Assembly (NCBI GenBank): GCA_965261955.1
Contig: CBDHEM010000069.1
Span: forward strand, 248,001-312,000
Reading direction: 5' to 3'
Origin: JABAAI01 sp965261955
Lineage (GTDB): Bacteria > Spirochaetota > Leptospiria > Leptospirales > Leptonemataceae
DNA length: 64,000 bases
How positions within the stretch are numbered: position 1 is the stretch's first letter; each line of letters opens with the position of its first letter. The notes beneath the pieces were generated by a model. It was not told the DNA's origin and ran no database searches. It worked only from the letters and a program-made list of their open reading frames with translations. This document shows positions 1 to 8,098 of this stretch, one piece after another. The translations under genes and the position numbers were made by a program.

Positions 1-1
1 G

Positions 2-814
2 TTTCTTTCTGATCTAGCTGTGGTAGCTCGTAATCGTGATAGTGTGAATTGGCGTAAACGACTGCGAGAATATGAATGCTTAGTTATTGATGACTTCCAT
101 TACATCAAACCCAATGCTCTTCGTTCCCAAGAAGAACTTCTATACCTCATCGACTATTTTCTACAAGCAGGGAAGTGTATTATGTTTTGTACAGACCGAC
201 CGGTTTCTCAAATGAAGCTGACACCTCCTCTACTCTCTCGTCTACAGGCTGCACGAAAAATCCCCCTATGCTATCCGGAACAAAAAGAAAGAGAAAGAAT
301 ACTCAAACAAGAAAATGAAAACTATGGCTTGCATCTAAAAAAAGAACTCAGTGTGTACCTGAGTAAGCGTATTTCCAGAGACATGCGCCGGTTAAAGAGT
401 GCCGTTTGGCGTATAGCTGAATTCCATTCTTACTCCAACACTATAGATAATCCAGAACTCACAATAGCAAATATAGGTTTGGATTTCCTTGATAGAGAAT
501 GTCAAGATTTGTACACAAAAACCACAGAAATGACACCACAAGCCGTAATACAAATTGTGGCTGATTTTTATAAGATATCACCAAAATGCATTACTGGCCC
601 AGCTAGAGATAAACGATATTCGCTGGCTCGTCATGTAGTTGCTTATTTTTGTACAAACTATTTGAAAATGAACCTAAAGGAGAGTGCTCAAGTGATTGGT
701 CGTCAGGATCATGCAAGTGCTTCTCATGCTAGAAACAAAGTCGAAAAACTAATGGAAAGGGACCTATTCTTTCGTCGCCAACTACAGGAACTCTTTCTGC
801 AAATTCAATCATAA
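2..814 (+). CDS. DnaA-family AAA+ protein, C-terminal part (5' end outside window)
   Basis: The frame is open to the left window edge, so the true start and Walker A lie upstream. A Walker-B-like LVIDDFHYI, a sensor-I-like stretch ending in CTDRP, and LLSRLQ match domain III of DnaA. The last ~95 residues match domain IV, the DNA-binding helix-turn-helix: ITGPARDKRYSLARHVVAY and the signature-like GRQDHASASHARNKVE, where classical DnaA has RDHSTVLHA. DnaA opens oriC and binds 9-mer boxes; Hda, the short relative, lacks domain IV. No dnaN follows and the signature is divergent, so this may be a DnaA paralogue rather than the sole initiator. Family assignment is firm; the role as main initiator is uncertain. 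Confidence 0.8.
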   Translation, partial: FLSDLAVVARNRDSVNWRKRLREYECLVIDDFHYIKPNALRSQEELLYLIDYFLQAGKCIMFCTDRPVSQMKLTPPLLSRLQAARKIPLCYPEQKERERILKQENENYGLHLKKELSVYLSKRISRDMRRLKSAVWRIAEFHSYSNTIDNPELTIANIGLDFLDRECQDLYTKTTEMTPQAVIQIVADFYKISPKCITGPARDKRYSLARHVVAYFCTNYLKMNLKESAQVIGRQDHASASHARNKVEKLMERDLFFRRQLQELFLQIQS

Positions 815-870
815 ATCATATGATGTCATCTTCAACTATTTAAAGACTTTTTTTACCGGGTATGTCTCTC

Positions 871-904
871 CATAATTTTATGATATCTTGATCATAAAAT
901 TATG
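871..904. promoter_or_regulatory. Perfect 13-bp inverted repeat downstream of the DnaA-like gene
   Basis: CATAATTTTATGA (871-883) is repeated exactly as its reverse complement at 892-904 around an 8-nt loop. No T-run follows, so it is a poor intrinsic terminator. It could be an operator, or a hairpin in the 266-bp gap between the DnaA-like and ApaH-like genes. A second small hairpin, GGGT-GGAA-ACCC, lies near 1000-1011. No other coding signal is visible in this gap. Confidence 0.5.
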
Positions 905-1081
905 AGTAAGCGTCAAACATAGCCAAGGTTCAAGAGCTAGTGGATTATGATTATATCAAGAGTTTATGCTATATGAACTATTTACGCTTGACATTAGTAG
1001 GGTGGAAACCCCCGACTTGATTGGATAGTTTATTCTGAAAATACCCTTAAAAAAGGTAAGAACATTTTATTTTTATCGGAA

Positions 1082-1726
1082 GTGCAAAGAACTATTTTTA
1101 TCGGTGATGTCCACGGCTGTTTACATGAGCTCCAAAAAATGATAGATCTTTTGCAACCTAAAAAAAAAGATCATGTTATACTTTTAGGAGACATGATTAA
1201 TCGAGGTCCAGAACCTGCGGGCGTGGTGGAATTTGTTAAAGGGAAAAAGTTTTCATGCGTGTTAGGTAATCATGAAGAACACTACTTACAAAACTGGAAA
1301 AAAAAAGATCAATATAAAATATTACGCGAAAAAATTGGGTTTAGGTTACACTCTTGGCTAAAAAAACTCCCTCTGTACATACAAAAAAAGGACTTCATTG
1401 CCGTACACGCCGGACTACAACCAAACACAAAAATATCGAAAGGGAAATCCAAAGTACTGTTAAATATACGAACATGGGATGGTAAGGGGGATAACTTAAG
1501 TCATCCGGCTAACCCTCCTTGGTATGATTTTTATACCGGAGAGTGTCCTGTCTTTTATGGGCACTGGGCAAGTCAGGGTCTCTGCATTCGCAAAAATACC
1601 TTTGGATTAGATTCTGGTTGTGTTTATGGAGGAGAACTTTCGGCATATATCCTAGAAGAAAAACAACTAGTTCAAGTCAAATCTGCAAAAAGTTATGCAA
1701 AACGCACAAGAATAAAATGGAACTGA
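1082..1726 (+). CDS. ApaH-like metallophosphoesterase (symmetrical Ap4A hydrolase family)
   Basis: A 214-residue calcineurin-like phosphoesterase. In order it shows GDVHGC (about 8-13), GDMINRGP (about 36-43), GNHEEHY, HAGLQP and YGHWASQG, the metal-binding blocks of the PPP/ApaH superfamily. The terminal LDSGCVYGGELSAY resembles the ApaH block LDTGCxWGGxLTxL. ApaH hydrolyses diadenosine tetraphosphate to two ADP, but close relatives are protein phosphatases, so the substrate is not certain. It is shorter than enterobacterial ApaH (about 280 aa). The start codon is GTG. The 3' end overlaps the next gene by 10 nt, implying co-transcription and probably translational coupling. Confidence 0.8.
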   Translation: MQRTIFIGDVHGCLHELQKMIDLLQPKKKDHVILLGDMINRGPEPAGVVEFVKGKKFSCVLGNHEEHYLQNWKKKDQYKILREKIGFRLHSWLKKLPLYIQKKDFIAVHAGLQPNTKISKGKSKVLLNIRTWDGKGDNLSHPANPPWYDFYTGECPVFYGHWASQGLCIRKNTFGLDSGCVYGGELSAYILEEKQLVQVKSAKSYAKRTRIKWN

Positions 1727-2997
1727 AAGAAGAAAATCATCGTCTGAAAGCACTCATTTCCTCCTTTGCAGAAGTGAGTTCTTCGCTAGACATCCAAACA
1801 GTTTTATTGAATTCCATTACCACAGCGACAAAACTGATGAATGCAGAGATTGGTTCTATCGCTTTGCTTAATGAGCATGAGAACGCCTTACTTTTTGTAG
1901 AATCAACCGATAGTAATTTTGATAAACTAAAAAAACTCAGCATACCACTTGGAAAGGGTATTGCAGGTTCCGTTGCCAAAAGTGGGATTTCTATCTGTGT
2001 AGAAGATGTACATAATGATCCTCGTTTTTATAGAAAAATTGATAGGGAGATGGGACGTACAACTGGCTCTTATATATGCTCTCCTCTTGTTGTTAGGAAT
2101 AAAATCATTGGTACAGCTCAAATCATGAACCGTTTGGATGGTGCGGGCTTCAGCCAAGACGATGTAGTCCTTTTAGAAGGCTTTGCCAGTCAGGCAGCTT
2201 TAGCCATTAAAAATGCCCAATTCCATCAGATGGAACTCAAACAAAAAAGTCTCGAGCATGAGATGAACCTATGTGCAGATATACAGCAAAATATTTTTCC
2301 GAAAAAAGATTTGAATATTCCCGGTTTTGATGTGTATGGCTCTTCTTTTCCAGCTAAGGAAGTCGGGGGTGACTACTATAACTATTTTGTGCATAATGGA
2401 AATTGTTGTGACTTACTTATAGCAGATGTTTCTGGCAAGGGACTTTCTGCAGCTCTTCTAGTGACACAACTTCACACCTGTTATAACTTATTGGCTTCTG
2501 CAGAAAAATCTCTACAACAAACAGTAAAAGAGCTCAACGATTTTTTTTACTCAACATTGATGGACGGACAATTCATCACTATTTTCATATGTCGCATTTA
2601 TCCTCACAAAGAAGAAATAGAATATACTCTGGCTGGACATCCTCCTCCCATTTTCGTTAGAAGCCCAAGCTCGTCTATCCAAGAAGGAATTGTAAAAACA
2701 GGACATATACTGGGCTTAGATAAAGGGTCAAATCCTAATGTGAAAAAGATACCCTTTTTCCCGGGAGAAACTATTGTTGCCTTCTCTGATGGATATAGTG
2801 AGTGCCAAAATGCAGAAGGAGAGTTTTTTGGAGAAGACCGTATGTCCAATGCGGTAGAAAAAGTGGCCCATAAAAAAGATATAAAAACTATCCATTTCGA
2901 GTTAAAAAAAGAAGTCGATAAATTTCGAGGTGATATACCATTCACCGATGATACCACACTTTTACTGTTACGTCGGATTAAAATACTAAAGTCATAG
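1717..2997 (+). CDS. GAF-domain SpoIIE-type PP2C serine phosphatase
   Basis: A 426-residue cytosolic protein. Residues about 10-165 form a GAF sensor domain (AEIGSIALLNE, PLGKGIAGSVAKSG, SPLVVRNKIIGTAQIMNR). After a short coiled linker, residues about 200-425 form a SpoIIE/RsbU phosphatase with FPAKEVGGDYYNY, DVSGKGLSAALL, AGHPPPIF, FSDGYSE and FTDDTTLLLL, which carry the metal-binding Asp/Gly residues. Such enzymes usually dephosphorylate anti-sigma-factor antagonists in partner-switching pathways, but no STAS or HPK partner is nearby. The ATG at 1717 lies inside the end of the ApaH-like gene and immediately precedes conserved sequence. The frame extends further upstream, but that part only overlaps the ApaH-like gene. 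Confidence 0.88.
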   Translation: MELKEENHRLKALISSFAEVSSSLDIQTVLLNSITTATKLMNAEIGSIALLNEHENALLFVESTDSNFDKLKKLSIPLGKGIAGSVAKSGISICVEDVHNDPRFYRKIDREMGRTTGSYICSPLVVRNKIIGTAQIMNRLDGAGFSQDDVVLLEGFASQAALAIKNAQFHQMELKQKSLEHEMNLCADIQQNIFPKKDLNIPGFDVYGSSFPAKEVGGDYYNYFVHNGNCCDLLIADVSGKGLSAALLVTQLHTCYNLLASAEKSLQQTVKELNDFFYSTLMDGQFITIFICRIYPHKEEIEYTLAGHPPPIFVRSPSSSIQEGIVKTGHILGLDKGSNPNVKKIPFFPGETIVAFSDGYSECQNAEGEFFGEDRMSNAVEKVAHKKDIKTIHFELKKEVDKFRGDIPFTDDTTLLLLRRIKILKS

Positions 2998-3029
2998 CCC
3001 TATATACTATATTTTCATTATTGTACTTT

Positions 3030-3929
3030 ATGTTGAAATTATTTTTGCTATTTTTGTTATGTACCTTACCTATGGCCCTACTAAGTCGCCTCTTTGGTAT
3101 TTTTAGCCGTATCCATTTTCCGGCACCTATCCAAAGGGCTATTTTATCTTTATATGCTTGGAAGTACAATGTAAATTGTGAAGAAGCAGAAAAACCTCTA
3201 TCAAAATATAAAAACTTAAATGAATTTTTCACACGCTCCCTCAAAGCGAAAACACGGTCCCTCCATAAGGGAGCGACTAGCTTCATTTCTCCTGTAGATG
3301 GAAAAATCACGAGATTTGGTACTATTCAAAGTGATACTCTCTCATATTTTGTCTCTGTAAAAAATAACCCCTATACAATGGAAGAACTCATAAAGGGAAC
3401 TCCCTCTTCTGATACTTCTACTTCCTCTGATTCTGGAATTTACAGTACAGAAGATTTTATAGATGGATCTTATGCGATCTTATATTTGTCTCCCAAAGAT
3501 TGCCATCGTATTTATACCCCTTTTGATTCCTATGTTTTGGGCTATAGTTATGTGCCAGGTCGACTTTTACCAGTACAAGAGTGGATTTCTCAAAAACTCC
3601 CGAGTTTATTTGTACGGAATGAAAGACTTGTGAGCTTTCTTTCGTATAAAAACACAAAGATCGCAATGATCAAGGTTGGAGCAACAAACGTAGGTTCTAT
3701 TCGAGTGTCTTACGATACTTCTATTCAAACAAATTCGTGGTGGCGTATGCAATCCTTTTGCGAATATAAAAAACCCATACCAGTAAAGAAGGGTGATGAA
3801 TTCGCTCGCTTTGAAATGGGGTCCACTGTTATTCTTTTATTCCCTAAAAAGACTATACAATTTTCTAGGGATATTAGGATCTCTCGAACTGTGCACTGTG
3901 GACAGAAAATTGCCGACTTCATCATATAG
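3030..3929 (+). CDS. psd: Phosphatidylserine decarboxylase proenzyme
   Basis: Makes phosphatidylethanolamine from phosphatidylserine at the inner membrane. Diagnostic blocks are NEFFTRSLK, SPVDGKI, YLSPKDCHRIYTP and, near residue 265, the self-cleavage site FEMGSTVILLF. There an MGST replaces the usual LGST; the Ser becomes the pyruvoyl group of the alpha subunit. The N-terminus is hydrophobic, as expected for the membrane-anchored beta chain. About 299 residues is normal for the family. An upstream TTG at 3021 is possible, but the ATG at 3030 is preferred; no strong ribosome binding site decides it. The gene follows the SpoIIE gene by about 30 nt and precedes the CPBP protease by 15 nt, so all may form one transcript. 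Confidence 0.9.
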   Translation: MLKLFLLFLLCTLPMALLSRLFGIFSRIHFPAPIQRAILSLYAWKYNVNCEEAEKPLSKYKNLNEFFTRSLKAKTRSLHKGATSFISPVDGKITRFGTIQSDTLSYFVSVKNNPYTMEELIKGTPSSDTSTSSDSGIYSTEDFIDGSYAILYLSPKDCHRIYTPFDSYVLGYSYVPGRLLPVQEWISQKLPSLFVRNERLVSFLSYKNTKIAMIKVGATNVGSIRVSYDTSIQTNSWWRMQSFCEYKKPIPVKKGDEFARFEMGSTVILLFPKKTIQFSRDIRISRTVHCGQKIADFII

Positions 3930-3944
3930 ACTCATTTCCGTAAA

Positions 3945-4826
3945 ATGCTAGTAAATAAATACTGGGAAACAATCTGGAATCGAATCGATAAAACATTAAG
4001 TTGCGTTCAAATCCAAATCTGGCGAAAGAGTATAAAAGTCTTTCTCTGTTGTCTTTTTTTTGTACTAGTCGCGTTATTGGCTACAATATCTCTTCATTTT
4101 TTGTATAATTCACTTTCTCATTTTCTGAGAACAAATGTGGATGTGACTCCTCTTGTATGGCTTTCTTCTCCATTCTTTCTTTTTTTAGATCGTAGCACAT
4201 ATGCTAGTGTTTATGTTATAGGGGGAGCCTTTCTCTTTTATAAAGTATTACCACGTTTGCAAATATCCAAATATAACTCAATGCCACCCCTCTCGATATC
4301 CTCCCTCTATATACCCCCCCAAGAAAAACAAAAAAATACAGCCCTTTTTCATAGGAGAAGTTATCGTTTTCTTTATAGTATTTTTTTTGCTTGCCTCTTA
4401 TTTTCTATAATCTTTTTGCTCGATTCTTTTATCAAAACTTTTTTGCCTGCCCTTGCCATGAAAATTAGAAATGAAACGGTATTGCATACTCTCTTAAAAA
4501 AAGATAGTCTGGTTTTTTTTTGGCACATTGTGTTTAGTGCTTGGATAACGGCTTTACTTGAAGAATTTTTTTATCGAGCTTGCTTACAAAGGTATCTGAC
4601 AGACGCTCTACAAAACTCCTGTATCTATTTGAATGGTAAGCGAGGTATTCTTCTTTCCATTTTTATCTCTTCTCTAGCTTTTGCCGCTGTCCATCCACAC
4701 TCCCTTGGTATCATGATCATACCGGGTATTATTTTTGGTATTTTGTTTTGGTGGGGTGGTTTATTTTCTGCCTTTACGGCACATGGCTTATATAACAGTT
4801 TGATTTTATTAGTGGCAAGCAAATAA
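3945..4826 (+). CDS. CPBP-family intramembrane glutamic protease
   Basis: A 293-residue polytopic membrane protein with several hydrophobic segments. It carries the three CPBP (Abi/CAAX-protease-like) motifs: EEFFYR at about 206-211 (EExxxR), FAAVH ending at about 250 (FxxxH) and HGLYN at about 280-284 (HxxxN). The glutamates and histidines form the intramembrane active site known from Rce1. Bacterial members cut membrane peptides or act in peptide maturation or immunity; the substrate cannot be told here. A C7 run lies in the coding sequence near 4314-4320. Its stop codon overlaps the ATG of the next gene (TAATG), so the two are coupled. Confidence 0.85.
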   Translation: MLVNKYWETIWNRIDKTLSCVQIQIWRKSIKVFLCCLFFVLVALLATISLHFLYNSLSHFLRTNVDVTPLVWLSSPFFLFLDRSTYASVYVIGGAFLFYKVLPRLQISKYNSMPPLSISSLYIPPQEKQKNTALFHRRSYRFLYSIFFACLLFSIIFLLDSFIKTFLPALAMKIRNETVLHTLLKKDSLVFFWHIVFSAWITALLEEFFYRACLQRYLTDALQNSCIYLNGKRGILLSIFISSLAFAAVHPHSLGIMIIPGIIFGILFWWGGLFSAFTAHGLYNSLILLVASK

Positions 4827-5572
4827 TGCTTTCTTTCAAAAAACTATTTTCATCTTTTTCTTTTGCCTGTTTGGCAACATTGGCTATTTTTTTCATTCTA
4901 CTTATCAATCCGGCTTTTTCTGTTAGAGCCGAAATTGTGCGTTCTTATGAATCTTCTCTCAAAATAGAAGACCTCAAAATAGAATTAGAAAAGCTACTGA
5001 AAAAAATTGACGATGGCAACTTTGAAAAAGAAGAGAAAACAAGTGGCTTCTCCCACCACTATGAAAGTGATTGGTTTTCTTATTTTAAGTATAACATTTA
5101 CATTGGTCCTATCTTTACCAATAAAAAGTACACCATTCTCCATATGGAAGGGAATAATGGGGACGTACAAACTCTAGCTCGTATTTTTCAAAAGGAAGGC
5201 CTCCTTCATAAGGATACACAAGTTCTTGGTGGAGGACAAGTATACACTCCTGAAGAAAAATACCATATTTTTGCCCAAACCTTGAATTTACTTTCTCCCT
5301 CTATCAGTACCATCTACCAAAGTTATTCTTCTCCTCGTTTAGAAAAAGTAGAAACCATTTCCCGAGTAATCAACTATTTGCTTTTGGATTTATTTGTCTA
5401 TTGGATGGCTGGGAATCGTTTTTTTACGATGCGACATAGCCCCGGCCAAAATCAAGAGTACATAATCATTGGTTTAGCTATAAACCGTTTCGCTGGTGCT
5501 CTCCAATCTTGGAATGTTGTGGCTGGTCACAACAATATTGTTCGTATAGGTTACACCTTCCCCATACGCTAA
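4826..5572 (+). CDS. Exported protein of unknown function
   Basis: I do not recognise this 248-residue protein. The N-terminus has a classical signal peptide: lysine-rich start, hydrophobic core ending near LLINPAFSVRAE. The mature part contains a charged helical stretch (residues about 45-75) followed by mixed sequence rich in aromatic residues, with a Gly-rich LGGGQVYTPEEKYH. The C-terminus ends in alternating residues (NNIVRIGYTFPIR), which could be a terminal beta strand. It is likely periplasmic or outer-membrane associated. The start overlaps the stop of the CPBP protease gene, suggesting a linked role such as a substrate or partner. That is inference only. Confidence 0.6.
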   Translation: MLSFKKLFSSFSFACLATLAIFFILLINPAFSVRAEIVRSYESSLKIEDLKIELEKLLKKIDDGNFEKEEKTSGFSHHYESDWFSYFKYNIYIGPIFTNKKYTILHMEGNNGDVQTLARIFQKEGLLHKDTQVLGGGQVYTPEEKYHIFAQTLNLLSPSISTIYQSYSSPRLEKVETISRVINYLLLDLFVYWMAGNRFFTMRHSPGQNQEYIIIGLAINRFAGALQSWNVVAGHNNIVRIGYTFPIR

Positions 5573-6097
5573 CTAAAATAATTTCAGGGATGCTAGTCTG
5601 ACTATGGGATGGTGTTTTGTTGCACAAATCCTCCCCCCAAATATGATTACTCCTAAAGTAGTTATTTTTATAAAACTGCTTTAACTCCCTAAAACTGGAT
5701 CGTTTGCTATCCGCAACAATCCCCTATTTGAGCTGGAATATAGGGCCCATGAAATTTGAAATAGAATACGATGTCGCTTACATTCATCTGAAAACCCTGC
5801 TAATAGTGAATTCAATTCAGCAAAGCTAAGTCCGGTCAGATCCGGTCAGTACGCAAAAAATGGCACAAAAAAGGTGACCAACTTTTTCTATGCACAAAAA
5901 GTTTATGAACAGAACTTGATTTATGATCTCATTGATTTAATCTTACTGCTTGCTTTTGCAACGGCTCTAGTAATTTTCTTTACAAATCTACTTTGCTATT
6001 GGTCTTTGGAGGCAGAGGTTTTTTTATGACCTTTTAGATGTGTTACGGTTCACATGATAGACATAATCTTTCTTGTAACACGGTTGTTATTATGAAT
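5573..6097. other. 525-bp gap with decayed coding sequence upstream of tRNA-Ala
   Basis: No intact gene is visible. It holds the DUF2283-like remnant at 5749-5829 and another open stretch after it (about 5850-6027) with no recognisable family. A short segment at about 5627-5662 (TCCTCCCCCCAAATATGATT and on) resembles 16808-16845 downstream of the aldolase gene. A 7-bp inverted repeat GTGTTAC/GTAACAC frames the likely tRNA promoter region at about 6040-6085. Confidence 0.5.
5749..5829 (+). pseudogene. DUF2283-like remnant
   Basis: An ATG opens 26 codons beginning MKFEIEYDVAYIHL, close to the start of DUF2283 proteins (MKIxYDxEADALYIRL), then loses the pattern and stops. DUF2283 proteins are small (about 65 aa), of unknown function and often paired with small toxin-like genes. 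The Asp-Ala-Leu part of the motif is missing a few residues, so this is most likely a decayed gene. The similarity is short. Confidence 0.35.
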
Positions 6098-6170
<73 letters not shown>

Positions 6171-6174
6171 TATT

Positions 6175-7995
6175 ATGACAACTATTTCTGCCGTTATTAT
6201 CACCAAAAATGAAGAAAGAAACATAGGTCGTTGTCTAGAGTCTTTACTTGTTACTTTTGGGCCAGTAGTCGATGAAGTTATCGTTGTAGACTCTTTTTCT
6301 AAGGATCAAACAGAAACCATCTGTAAAAAATATGGTGTGTACTTTATACAAGAGAAGTGGAATGGCTATGCTACTACAAAAAACTTAGCTAACCAGAAGG
6401 CGACTTGTGATTATATCTTTTCAATAGATGCAGATGAATCTCTTTCTGAGGAATTGAGCCAGGCTCTACTCCAACTCAAAAAAGAAGGACTATGCGGTAT
6501 TTATAGTTTCAATCGTTTGAGCAACTATTGTGGTCGATGGATACGTCACCTTGGCTGGTATCCCGATCGTGCCATTCGTCTTTTCCCCCGTGCTTCTGGT
6601 AAATGGGTAGGACTTGTTCATGAATATATAGTCTTTTCAGAAAATTTTATAGAAACTATTCTTAGGGGTGATCTATATCATTATTCCTATTCTAATTTTG
6701 TAGAACATAGAGAGAAGGCGGATAAATATTCTCTTTTAAAAGCACAAAAATTATATACGCAAGGAAAGAAAGTACATGTGTTTTGGCCCTTACTAAGTGC
6801 CATAGGCAGATTTTTACGTATGTATATCTTAAAAAGAGGCTTTTTAGAATCTTATTATGGCCTTATGATTAGTTTTATCTCTGCTCAGTCGAATTATGTG
6901 AAATATGCTGAGTTACGCCGTTTGAAAAAAAGTAAAGCACCATTATATCTGGAAAATATACTAATTAGCCGTACTGACAGCATTGGAGATGTTGTTTTGA
7001 CTTTACCTCTAGTCGGTATACTAAAAGAAAATTTCCCGCACGCGACGATATACTTTTTAGGAAGGGGATATACCAAAGATATTATTGAAGCTTGTGAGCA
7101 TGTGGACCGTTTTTTAGATTGGGAGCTTTGGCAAAAAAAAGGAAAAAGGGAACTACTTTTTTTTATTAAAAAATTTTCTCTAGATCTTGTCATTCACGCC
7201 TTCCCTCGTTTATCTATTGCTCGTATTTTTTCTCAGGCTCATGTCCCTTTACGAGTGGGAACAGCGCGCCGTTACTACCATTGGCTCTATTGTAATTTTC
7301 GTCCGAATTTTACGAGGAGACAATCTGAACTTCATGAGGCAGAATTGAACACAAAACTAATCCTTCCTTTTATTAGGAAGCAAAGCAACTTTGAAAAAAA
7401 GTACATTTTAAAAAAACTTCCATCTTACTATGGGCTATCTAAAAAAAATTTGAATACAAAATTTCCAAGTGTATATAGTCAAATTCATAAAGAGTTTTTT
7501 TATTCTCAAAGTGAAAAAGGAAAATGCTTTCGCCTTGCTCTTCATCCTCTTTCTCAAGGTAGTTCTGTAGAATGGCCCCTCAAAAATTATGCAAAATTAA
7601 TTGAAATCCTTCCGCAAGATCGCTTTTCTATTTTTTTGACCGGTACGGAAGAGGAAGGTCGATGCTTTCGTCCTAACCTACCTTCTCAAGAGAATGTTCA
7701 TGATATAAGTGGACGTCTATCTCTACGAGAATTTTTAATTTGTCTTTCCAATATGGATGGACTTCTGGCTTCTAGTACGGGTCCCCTTCATCTAGCCGCT
7801 GCTCTAGATATTCATGCTATAGGCTTGTATTCTCCGAGGCGTCCCACTCACCCCGGACGCTGGGGGCCTTTGGGTAAGCATGCACATTTTTTTGTATTTG
7901 ATCCAGACTGTCCAACTTGTAGGCAGGGTAAAGGCTGCCCATGTATAGAAAAAATCACTCCGCAGAGGATTAGTGAATATCTGGAAACACTATGA
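6175..7995 (+). CDS. Two-domain GT2-GT9 fusion glycosyltransferase (LPS core assembly)
   Basis: A 606-residue fusion. Residues 1-260 are a family 2 transferase of the WaaE/KdtX kind (SAVIITKNEERNIGRCLESL, VDEVIVVDSFSKDQT, FSIDADE). Residues about 275-606 are a family 9 heptosyltransferase (ISRTDSIGDVVLTLPLVG, LHPLSQGSSVEWPLKNYAKL, ASSTGPLHLAAALDIHAIGL, RWGPLG, CPTCRQGKGCPC). These enzymes normally act separately in adding glucose and heptose to the LPS inner core on the cytoplasmic face of the membrane. One chain may carry out consecutive steps. The ATG at 6175 begins directly at the conserved GT2 N-terminus. An in-frame ATG at 6130 lies inside the tRNA and is rejected. Confidence 0.88.
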   Translation: MTTISAVIITKNEERNIGRCLESLLVTFGPVVDEVIVVDSFSKDQTETICKKYGVYFIQEKWNGYATTKNLANQKATCDYIFSIDADESLSEELSQALLQLKKEGLCGIYSFNRLSNYCGRWIRHLGWYPDRAIRLFPRASGKWVGLVHEYIVFSENFIETILRGDLYHYSYSNFVEHREKADKYSLLKAQKLYTQGKKVHVFWPLLSAIGRFLRMYILKRGFLESYYGLMISFISAQSNYVKYAELRRLKKSKAPLYLENILISRTDSIGDVVLTLPLVGILKENFPHATIYFLGRGYTKDIIEACEHVDRFLDWELWQKKGKRELLFFIKKFSLDLVIHAFPRLSIARIFSQAHVPLRVGTARRYYHWLYCNFRPNFTRRQSELHEAELNTKLILPFIRKQSNFEKKYILKKLPSYYGLSKKNLNTKFPSVYSQIHKEFFYSQSEKGKCFRLALHPLSQGSSVEWPLKNYAKLIEILPQDRFSIFLTGTEEEGRCFRPNLPSQENVHDISGRLSLREFLICLSNMDGLLASSTGPLHLAAALDIHAIGLYSPRRPTHPGRWGPLGKHAHFFVFDPDCPTCRQGKGCPCIEKITPQRISEYLETL

Positions 7996-8050
7996 ACTAG
8001 AAAATTCTACTCAAATGTCTTTAGTCGTTTTGAAATAATAGAAAGATATT

Positions 8051-8081
8051 TTGCTTTGTTTATCTGCTTTATACAAAGCAA
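8051..8081. terminator. Probable bidirectional terminator between convergent genes
   Basis: TTGCTTTGT (8051-8059) and ACAAAGCAA (8073-8081) form a perfect 9-bp stem with a 13-nt loop in the 103-bp space between the convergent glycosyltransferase and cysS genes. T-rich sequence follows on the plus side after a few bases (TTTGGTTTTT), and A/T-rich sequence lies on the other side. Confidence 0.45.
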
Positions 8082-8098
8082 TGCATTTGGTTTTTAAA

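Noticed and set aside
815..1081. oriC next to the DnaA-like gene
   Set aside because: No cluster of TTATNCACA boxes and no AT-rich 13-mers seen here; the dyad alone is not enough.
1543..1716. Upstream start of the GAF-SpoIIE gene
   Set aside because: The first 58 codons only overlap the ApaH-like gene in another frame and resemble no known domain; ATG 1717 fits the GAF start.
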